From assembly GCA_026399515.1 (NCBI GenBank), contig JAPLQT010000117.1:1-64000 (forward strand): DNA of 64,000 bases. Reading direction: 5' to 3'. This document shows positions 59,014 to 64,000 of this stretch, in pieces. This DNA comes from Pseudomonadota bacterium (GTDB taxonomy: Bacteria; Pseudomonadota; Gammaproteobacteria; Burkholderiales; Rhodocyclaceae). Position numbers and translations under genes: made by a program. A model generated the notes under the pieces. It did no database searches. It was not told the origin of the DNA and worked only from the letters and a program-made list of their open reading frames with translations. Position 1 is the first letter of the stretch. Each line of letters starts with the position of its first letter.

Positions 59014-60177
59014 ATGGAAGCAACGAGCGACGACTGGATACGCCTCACCGATCCCGACATCGGGTCGGGCGAAATGCACGCGGTGCTGACGGCCTTGCGC
59101 AGCCCACGGATATCCATGGGTCCGGAGGTGGAGAAATTCGAGGATGCCTTCGCCGCCTACGTCGGCCGCACTTATGCGGTCGCGGTCGCCAGTGGCACGG
59201 CAGGCTTGCTGGTGGCTCTGCGGGCGCTCGGCATCGGCCCCGGCGACGAGGTGATCGCCTCGCCGTATTCCTGGCACCAGATCGCCCATGCCATCGTGCT
59301 CTGCGGCGCCACGCCGGTGTTCGCCGACATGGATTATTGGTCCGGCACCCTGTTGGCCGACAAGGTCGCGGCTAAAATCACCGCGCGTACCAAGGTCATC
59401 ATGGCCGGCAATACCAACGGCCATCCGGCGCAGTGGCAGGCCTTGCGCGAGCTCGCGAATACCAGCAAGCTGGCCTTGATCGAAGACTCCACCGAGGCCA
59501 TCGGTTCCATCTACCAGGGGCGCATGGTGGGCGGCTTCGGCGATCTGGCAATATTCGATTTCTCGCAACCGTCGGCACTCGCGTGCGGCGAAGGCGGCAT
59601 GATCGTCACCGACGATCCGACGCTGTACAGCGAACTGCGTTATCTCCGCAGCCACAGCCTCGACGACCGCCTCTCGGTTTCGGTGGGCAGCCGCGTGCCC
59701 TGGCAGGCCAATATGAGTGAGCTTGCCGCCGCCCTCGGTCTGGCGCAACTTGAGCGCATCGACGAAATCCTGGCGAAGCGCAAGCAGGTCGAGTCCTACT
59801 ACCTCAAGCATATCCAGTCCTTCGAGGGCATCAAGCCGCCCTACATGGGTCCGGATGTGGACGAGGTGCACTGGTTCCTCTACGTCGTCCATCTGGGGAC
59901 GCGCTTCACCCGGAGTAGCCGCAACCAGATCATCGAGGACATGGAACAGGAAAAGGTCGAGGTCGCGGCTTACTGCAATCCGCTGCACCTACAGTACTTT
60001 TATACGCAACTCGGCTACGCGCGGGGCAATCTTTTCATAACCGAAAAAATCTCCGATCGTTCCCTGGCGCTGCCTTTCCACGGCGGCCTCGACGATGACG
60101 AGATCGAGTTCATCGTCGGCACGGCCAAAGATTCGTCGATCAACGTCGGCGCCGGCGCCGGCGCGGCAATCTACTAA
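59014..60177 (+). CDS. DegT/DnrJ-fold protein lacking the PLP lysine
   Basis: The 387-residue protein has the DegT/DnrJ/EryC1/StrS aminotransferase fold. It has SGTAGLLVALRALGIGPGDE, the PLP-ring Asp in ALIEDSTEAIGSIYQGR (Asp158) and the CGEGGMIVTDD strand. The residue that should be the Schiff-base Lys is Ser187 (FSQPSALACGEGG; codon 59572-59574), so normal transamination is unlikely. It may bind PLP or another ligand, or act as a structural partner. It lies in the nifB operon, 148 bases before a SIR2-like gene. Confidence 0.85.
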   Translation: MEATSDDWIRLTDPDIGSGEMHAVLTALRSPRISMGPEVEKFEDAFAAYVGRTYAVAVASGTAGLLVALRALGIGPGDEVIASPYSWHQIAHAIVLCGATPVFADMDYWSGTLLADKVAAKITARTKVIMAGNTNGHPAQWQALRELANTSKLALIEDSTEAIGSIYQGRMVGGFGDLAIFDFSQPSALACGEGGMIVTDDPTLYSELRYLRSHSLDDRLSVSVGSRVPWQANMSELAAALGLAQLERIDEILAKRKQVESYYLKHIQSFEGIKPPYMGPDVDEVHWFLYVVHLGTRFTRSSRNQIIEDMEQEKVEVAAYCNPLHLQYFYTQLGYARGNLFITEKISDRSLALPFHGGLDDDEIEFIVGTAKDSSINVGAGAGAAIY

Positions 60178-60217
60178 CTTTCATGATGTGCGCTACGCCC
60201 CCGATCATGAAAGTTAG
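60174..60217 (+). repeat. Long inverted repeat over the stop codon of the DegT-like gene
   Basis: Perfect 13-base arms (CTAACTTTCATGA / TCATGAAAGTTAG) enclose an 18-base loop. The first arm contains the stop codon. There is no T run. It resembles in design the hairpin over the iscS stop. Confidence 0.75.
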
Positions 60218-60245
60218 CGACATTCCCATGGCCCCCCACCCCCAG

Positions 60246-60270
60246 CCCCCGCCCCGGGGCAGGGGGCTAA
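60246..60270. repeat. GC-rich imperfect palindrome before the SIR2-like gene
   Basis: AGCCCC-CG-CCCC is mirrored by GGGG-CA-GGGGCT within a C-rich stretch. Together with the previous hairpin it fills the intergenic gap. It may impede polymerase or be a remnant of a dispersed element. Confidence 0.5.
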
Positions 60271-60325
60271 ATGTGCTCGCTACGCTCGATCTCTTCTTCG
60301 TAATTCACGCTAAAAGGACAACAGC

Positions 60326-61171
60326 ATGAGTTTCCCTCTGCCCGCTGAAATCTCCACCGGCCTGGCCGCCGGCACCCTGATTCCCTACCTGGGGCCGGGC
60401 ATGTTGTCCCTGGTTCCGGGCGGGGCTCCGGTGCCGGCCACGCCCGAGGCGCTGGCGGCGATACTGACCGGCAAGGTGTCGGTGCCGCACAAGATACGCA
60501 ACCGGCTTACCCAGGCCGCGCAGTTCATCGAGAACTTCAAGCACCGCAAGTCGGTGGTCGCCTTCATGAGTGTAGCCTTCCAGCCTGCGGTCACGCCCTC
60601 GGCACTGCATCGCCATCTTGCCGCGCTGCCCAATCTGCCGCTGCTGGTGGATGCCTGGTACGACAACGCCATCCAGATGGCGTTGATGGACCGCGGCAAC
60701 TGGGGCCAGGCGCAGGGGCTCGCCCAGTCCGAACATTTCGGCACCTGGATCGGCTATTACGACGGCGTGGGCAACCCAGCCACGGAAACCGCCGCCGCCG
60801 GCTGGGGCACGCTGCTGTACAAACCCATAGGCGGCGTCGCTCCAGCGAAGAACTATCTCGTTTCCGACTCCGATTACGTCGAGGTGCTGACCGAAATCGA
60901 TATCCAGACGCCGATTCCCGCCCGCGTCAAGGAGTTGCGCAGCGGGCGCGGCTTTCTGTTCCTCGGCTGCCGCTTCAACGACCAGTTGCAGCGCACTTTC
61001 GCGCGCCAGATCATGAAGCGCTCGTCGGATCGGCACTGGGCCGTACTGCCCGGCGAGTTGAGCCGCAACGAGACGCGCTTTTTGGCGGAACAGAACATCA
61101 CCCGCATCGATATGTCCTTGGCCGATCTTGAAGCATCCCTCACCGTCCAGTTGCTGGCCGAAGCCGCGTAG
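60326..61171 (+). CDS. SIR2-like domain protein of the nif cluster
   Basis: The 281-residue protein looks like a divergent SIR2-like (NAD-binding Rossmann) domain. The N-terminal GTLIPYLGPGMLSLVPGG is the nucleotide loop. Later parts are LPLLVDAWYDNAIQMAL, GRGFLFLGCRFNDQLQRTF and VLPGELSRNETRFL. The usual sirtuin catalytic His and zinc cysteines are not evident. It could be an NAD-binding or ADP-ribose-related protein. It stands between the DegT-like protein and a ferredoxin. Confidence 0.7.
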   Translation: MSFPLPAEISTGLAAGTLIPYLGPGMLSLVPGGAPVPATPEALAAILTGKVSVPHKIRNRLTQAAQFIENFKHRKSVVAFMSVAFQPAVTPSALHRHLAALPNLPLLVDAWYDNAIQMALMDRGNWGQAQGLAQSEHFGTWIGYYDGVGNPATETAAAGWGTLLYKPIGGVAPAKNYLVSDSDYVEVLTEIDIQTPIPARVKELRSGRGFLFLGCRFNDQLQRTFARQIMKRSSDRHWAVLPGELSRNETRFLAEQNITRIDMSLADLEASLTVQLLAEAA

Positions 61172-61204
61172 TTTTATTCACTCAACCACAAGGAGAAATG
61201 TTCC

Positions 61205-61510
61205 ATGCCTACCGTTACCATTCAACCCTCGGGTAAGACTTACGACGCCGCCGTCGGCAGCACCATCCTCGCCGCCATCCTGGCGGCCGGCGATTCCATC
61301 ACCCACAAGTGCGACGGCAAGGCCGAATGCGGCTCCTGCCATCTTTTCGTGCAAGAGGGCCGCAAGACCATTTCCAAAATCCAGCGCCTCGAAAACGAAA
61401 AGCTCGACACTATTCCCGGCGTCGGCTCCAAGTCGCGCCTGGCCTGCCAAGCGATACTCGGCGAAGAGAATGTCACCGTCGAACTGCTGGGTTTCGGGTC
61501 AGGGATGTAA
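61205..61510 (+). CDS. [2Fe-2S] ferredoxin
   Basis: The 101-residue protein has [2Fe-2S] ligands in HKCDGKAECGSCHLF and a distant Cys in SRLACQAI. It resembles plant/adrenodoxin-fold ferredoxins found in nif clusters. It may give electrons to nitrogenase or to cluster assembly, or protect nitrogenase as the Shethna protein does, though the last is less likely by sequence. A strong AGGAG site precedes the start. Confidence 0.9.
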   Translation: MPTVTIQPSGKTYDAAVGSTILAAILAAGDSITHKCDGKAECGSCHLFVQEGRKTISKIQRLENEKLDTIPGVGSKSRLACQAILGEENVTVELLGFGSGM

Positions 61511-61514
61511 GCCG

Positions 61515-61757
61515 ATGGAAACCACCGAGGCCACCGAGGTTACCGCAGCGACCGGCGCCGATGTCATCGTCCATGCCCGCTTCGCCCCGGACGGCTGTTG
61601 TGTCGCCATCAGCGAAAGCCCGTCCTGGGCCAGCCCGCAGCAATGGTTCAAGCTGCTCAGCAAGCACACCGTCAACAGCTACCAGGTGCTTGCCGGCGGG
61701 CGCGGTCTGTTTACAATCGATCGCCAGCGGCTCGATGAATTGAAGGCTATGCAGTGA
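61515..61757 (+). CDS. Small nif-cluster protein, unknown
   Basis: The 80-residue protein has an acidic, Thr/Ala-rich start and the core PDGCCVAISESPSWASPQQW, then LLSKHTVNSYQVLAGGRG. I do not recognise the family. The adjacent Cys pair could bind metal. It begins 4 bases after the ferredoxin stop and is followed by fmdB, so it belongs to the nifB operon by position. Confidence 0.6.
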   Translation: METTEATEVTAATGADVIVHARFAPDGCCVAISESPSWASPQQWFKLLSKHTVNSYQVLAGGRGLFTIDRQRLDELKAMQ

Positions 61758-61786
61758 ATGCAGCCTTTTCTTAAGCAGGAGACCCG

Positions 61787-62017
61787 ATGCCGCTCTACGA
61801 CTATCGCTGTAGCGCTTGTACCCGAACCTTCGAACTGCTGATCAGGGCCGACAGCGTGCCGGCCTGCCCGAACTGCGGCAGCCAGCAACTGGAAAAGCAG
61901 GTCTCGGCGCCCGCCGCACCCGGCAAGAGTGCCGGCATCCTCAAGCGCGCCCGCAGACAGGCCGCGAAGGAGGGCCATTTCAGCAACTACAAGCCATCGG
62001 AACGACCACGCGGCTAG
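61787..62017 (+). CDS. FmdB-type zinc-ribbon protein
   Basis: The 76-residue protein starts with MPLYDYRCSACTRTFELL and has a second pair in PACPNCGSQQLEK, which is the FmdB putative regulatory zinc ribbon. The basic tail may bind nucleic acid. It is the last plus-strand gene of the nifB operon. It converges on a minus-strand gene group. Confidence 0.85.
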   Translation: MPLYDYRCSACTRTFELLIRADSVPACPNCGSQQLEKQVSAPAAPGKSAGILKRARRQAAKEGHFSNYKPSERPRG

Positions 62018-62138
62018 AAAGAGGACTGAGCGACGAGCACATCGTCTCGGCCGTCATCGATCCACCGAGCGAGACCCTTATGACCCACGGGCTGCCGCAC
62101 GCACTCGCCGGTGCCATTGGTGCCGATGGTCAGCGCAT

Positions 62139-62462
62139 CTATTCGATGCCTTCCATGCGGGCCTTGTCGATGACGGCCAGGCGCAACCGTTCCATCACGG
62201 CCTTGGGGCTGGGATCGAAATCCTGCCGGGCCGCCATCAGCGCGGAATTGACCTTGCCCGCTTCGTTGAGGGTCAGCGGCAGCCGGCCGGCCACATGGCT
62301 GGCGTTGGGTACCGCCTGCTTGATCGCCTGGCGGTTCGGATGTTCTTCGAGCGGGATCAGCGCAAAGGCTTCCTCGATCCCGTTGAGACAGATGGCGGCG
62401 CCGATGACTTCGACCTTGCGGCCGTCCTCGGTGTTCTTGATGAAAGTGTAGGTGGTACTCAC
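62139..62462 (-). CDS. Small nif-cluster protein, unknown (GTG start)
   Basis: The 107-residue product begins at a GTG (STTYTFIKNTEDGRKVEVIG) preceded by GCGAGG. The frame is open further upstream but that part overlaps the next gene. The core is an alpha/beta-looking domain with IEEAFALIPLEEHPNRQAIK and a basic helix near the end, AVMERLRLAVIDKARMEG. I do not recognise it. It follows the Cys-rich gene on the same strand, downstream of nifZ. Confidence 0.55.
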   Translation of the reverse strand: MSTTYTFIKNTEDGRKVEVIGAAICLNGIEEAFALIPLEEHPNRQAIKQAVPNASHVAGRLPLTLNEAGKVNSALMAARQDFDPSPKAVMERLRLAVIDKARMEGIE

Positions 62463-62488
62463 AAATCGCCTCGCGGTGGCATGAGGTT

Positions 62489-62728
62489 TCAAGGATAGGC
62501 CGGTGAGGCCAAGGTCTTGCGCGGCGCGTGGTCGGTGGCGAGCGAGCTGATGCTGGCATACTTGCCGACCGCGCCGCACTTGAAGCACTTGCCATGGACG
62601 TCGAAGCCCTGGCTGGAACAGTCGTCGTCGTATTTCTGCTTACACCCCTGGGCGCCGCATGCGCACTGGTACAGCGTGCCGTTGCACGGCTGACGATTCG
62701 CTCTTCTTTCACCGCTGCATAAAGCCAT
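62489..62728 (-). CDS. Small Cys-rich protein, likely zinc ribbon
   Basis: The 79-residue protein has Cys pairs and singles in YQCACGAQGCKQ, DDDCSSQGF and GKCFKCGAVGKYA. The CxxC of the last pair is a zinc- or cluster-knuckle type. The GGAGAG site before the ATG supports expression. It lies between nifZ and the small GTG-start gene, so it is nif-linked by position. No homologue is recalled with a function. Confidence 0.65.
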   Translation of the reverse strand: MALCSGERRANRQPCNGTLYQCACGAQGCKQKYDDDCSSQGFDVHGKCFKCGAVGKYASISSLATDHAPRKTLASPAYP

Positions 62729-62767
62729 GATTGCTCTCCATTAAGAAATGTCGCGTGGTAATTCCGT

Positions 62768-63163
62768 TTACGCCGCTTCGGCATCGCCGGCCATTTCCTC
62801 TTCGGACTTGACGACGACGTTGGTGCCCTTGCCGATCTGCTTCAAGATTTCCAGCCGGTCGGCGAATTTCTCAAGTACTTCCGGCGGCAGATCGTCCAGG
62901 GTGCACAATTCCTTGGCGCGCATGCCGACCTGGTAGCCGCGTTCCACCCACTCGACGCTGTAGATGAAGTATTGCTGCAGGAAAGTGCCGATGGAGCGGA
63001 CATAGCCGACGTCCCCTTTTTTCACCAACACGTAGCCGACGTCCTTGCCGCCGAAAGTGCCGTCGTTGCGCACCGTCGAACGGCAGATCACCCGCTCGCC
63101 GAAGCGGAAGCGCGGCGGCTCGGCGAGTTCTATGGTGTCCGGCTCGCGATTGATATCAGCCAA
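62768..63163 (-). CDS. nifZ: NifZ protein
   Basis: The 131-residue protein has the NifZ SH3-like pattern: PPRFRFGERVICRSTVRNDG, then GTFLQQYFIYSVEWVERGYQ and the downstream LCTLDDLPPEVL. NifZ helps form the second P-cluster of the MoFe protein. The start is TTG with a good AGGAG site; no ATG fits. It is the longer of two NifZ-type genes in the window. Confidence 0.88.
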   Translation of the reverse strand: MADINREPDTIELAEPPRFRFGERVICRSTVRNDGTFGGKDVGYVLVKKGDVGYVRSIGTFLQQYFIYSVEWVERGYQVGMRAKELCTLDDLPPEVLEKFADRLEILKQIGKGTNVVVKSEEEMAGDAEAA

Positions 63164-63248
63164 TTGTCGCTCCTAGACCAAGCTTCTTTGTGGCCAGCAC
63201 TTCCGGTAGCCATGCCGGCATGTCGACACCCTATAAGCAAGCGCTGTG

Positions 63249-63452
63249 CTAGCAGCGGTGGCCGGCGGGCAGTTCGGCGTCGTCAGCGGCTTCCGGCGCG
63301 GGTAGTGAAGGGAAGCACGGATCGCCGAGGCAGCGTTGCTCCGACAAGCCGGCCTGACAACCGCTCAATTTGTCAGCTTTTCTACAATCGCCGCAATCAG
63401 CAACGGCGCGGGGGCTGGTGGCCGGCCTGAATCCAAGCAGCAATAAAGCCAT
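63249..63452 (-). CDS. Small Cys-rich protein (nif-linked, uncertain)
   Basis: The 67-codon frame has six cysteines: ADCGDCRKADKLSGCQAG, EQRCLGDPCFPSLP and a final HRC. The pattern suggests a metal site. The start region has a weak ribosome site, and another start is possible. It lies between the nifO-like gene and nifZ on the same strand, overlapped in part by nothing else convincing. Confidence 0.45.
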   Translation of the reverse strand: MALLLLGFRPATSPRAVADCGDCRKADKLSGCQAGLSEQRCLGDPCFPSLPAPEAADDAELPAGHRC

Positions 63453-63469
63453 GCTCGATGCCGCCGGCG

Positions 63470-63673
63470 ATGATGCCTGACGTCAACGTGCTGAATGCCG
63501 CGTCGCGTAGCAATCGTCCTCACCACAATGCCGCCTATGCCTACCTGGAGGAAGTTGTTGCCGCCTGCGCGGACGACGCAGGCCTGAATCCGATGCCCAT
63601 AGGGGTCGCCAATTTCCTGCGGCTGGTCACAAATTTGCCTTGTCGCGAACGGCCGCTGATCGGCCTTATGTGA
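63470..63673 (+). pseudogene. Truncated PIN-domain (VapC-like) toxin remnant
   Basis: The frame starts MMPDVNVLNAASRSNRPHHN, the typical start of VapC-type PIN ribonucleases with the first acidic residue, then has ANFLRLVTN. Full-length members have about 130-140 residues with further acidic residues; here the frame ends after about 67 codons, so the active site is incomplete. It sits beside a 30-base palindrome, a possible sign of past recombination. Confidence 0.65.
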
Positions 63674-63690
63674 AGCTTCACATAAGGCCG
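63661..63690. repeat. Perfect 30-base palindrome
   Basis: Two 15-base arms, CGGCCTTATGTGAAG and its complement, meet without a spacer. It lies 26 bases beyond the stop of the nifO-like gene and at the end of the PIN remnant. It could be a transcript-end structure without a T run. Confidence 0.85.
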
Positions 63691-63715
63691 AAGCGCAGAC
63701 AAAGCAGCTAATCGC

Positions 63716-64000
63716 TCAACGTCCGCATCGATCATCCGGCGCGCCTGGATGCAGGCAACCCTCGGGATTGGTCCCGGCCAGTTTTTCCACCATCCTCGGC
63801 GCGAGTCCCAGCCAGGCATCGACGGCCTCGGCATCGAAGCCCACCGCGCGCCGGCCGTCAGCTTCCATCAGCGGGCGGCGGATCAGCAGCGGCTCTGCCA
63901 GCATCAGGCTCAGCGCGGACTCGGCATCGATATTTTCCGGCACGATCTCGCCAGCCTTTATCCGTGGCGCGGCACGGTTGAACCACTCGGCCAAGGGGCG
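63716..64000 (-). CDS. Nitrogenase-associated ArsC-like protein (NifO-type), partial
   Basis: The frame runs off the window, so only the C-terminal 94 codons are visible. They match the C-terminal part of ArsC/Spx-like nitrogenase-associated proteins: LAEWFNRAAPRIKAGEI, then LAEPLLIRRPLMEADGRRAV and GFDAEAVDAWLGL. The N-terminal thioredoxin-like part with the usual Cys is outside. NifO-type proteins affect molybdenum use in Azotobacter. It heads the minus-strand group with nifZ. Confidence 0.8.
   Translation of the reverse strand, partial: RPLAEWFNRAAPRIKAGEIVPENIDAESALSLMLAEPLLIRRPLMEADGRRAVGFDAEAVDAWLGLAPRMVEKLAGTNPEGCLHPGAPDDRCGR

Noticed and set aside
63182-63196. GG-N10-GC match facing nifZ (minus strand)
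   Set aside because: The -12 part is AAGC rather than TTGC, the start would fall inside the nifZ ribosome site, and no NifA site lies upstream.

Overview
The window is GC-rich, densely coded DNA of proteobacterial type. The gene set points to a diazotrophic betaproteobacterium, most likely related to Rhodocyclaceae such as Azospira, Dechloromonas, Azoarcus or Accumulibacter. The clues are an oxygen-sensitive type of NifA with four linker cysteines and no NifL, fixABCX embedded in the nif cluster, an isc-type operon under nif control, and 2[4Fe-4S] and [2Fe-2S] ferredoxins next to nifB. The species is inferred from family resemblance only, because no database search was possible.

Bases 1-6780 hold a glycogen / alpha-glucan operon: the end of a GH57 enzyme, glgP, pgi, glgA and a TfoX C-terminal-like protein. 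Most of the genes are coupled by ATGA overlaps. Bases 6777-16238 are accessory genes: a lipoprotein metallo-beta-lactamase-fold hydrolase with a membrane protein and a divergent AraC regulator, a flavoprotein / ThDP-enzyme pair, an AbrB-Doc toxin-antitoxin pair, a YciA-like thioesterase, and a molybdopterin oxidoreductase whose C-terminus is frameshifted.

Bases 16334-37625 are dominated by nucleotide, nucleoside and base salvage. The genes are thymidine kinase, an exported 5'-nucleotidase, PpnN, a TonB-dependent receptor, adenine/adenosine deaminase, purine nucleoside phosphorylase, deoB, deoC, a two-domain aldehyde dehydrogenase, deoA, cdd, upp, a hypoxanthine phosphoribosyltransferase, an NCS2 base permease, a CNT nucleoside transporter and a secreted S1/P1 nuclease. 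Read together they form a route from extracellular nucleic acid or nucleotides, across both membranes, to bases, glyceraldehyde-3-phosphate and acetate. The TonB-dependent receptor is the candidate outer-membrane step. A HicBA pair and about 0.5 kb of unassigned DNA follow.

Bases 38926-64000 are a nitrogen-fixation accessory cluster. On the minus strand runs iscS-iscU-erpA-like-iscA-hscA-fdx, then nifV-cysE-nifW-fixA-fixB-fixC-fixX-TPR-like-nifQ. On the plus strand runs nifA, then nifB-fdxN-hesB/iscA-like-TPR-like-LRV-nifZ-like-DUF3024-like-nifS-nifT-small protein-DegT-like-SIR2-like-[2Fe-2S] ferredoxin-small protein-fmdB. A third group on the minus strand has a partial nifO-like gene, a small Cys-rich frame, nifZ and two small proteins. 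nifHDK and nifENX are not in the window.

Four sigma-54 promoter matches (GG-N10-GC) and three exact NifA upstream activator sites (TGT-N10-ACA) are visible. One activator site lies midway between the divergent iscS and nifA promoters. The most unusual items are a DegT-fold protein in the nif operon that has Ser in place of the PLP-binding Lys and lies next to a SIR2-like protein; long perfect inverted repeats at the ends of three nif-region genes; and a pair of TPR-like paralogues, one in each nif operon.
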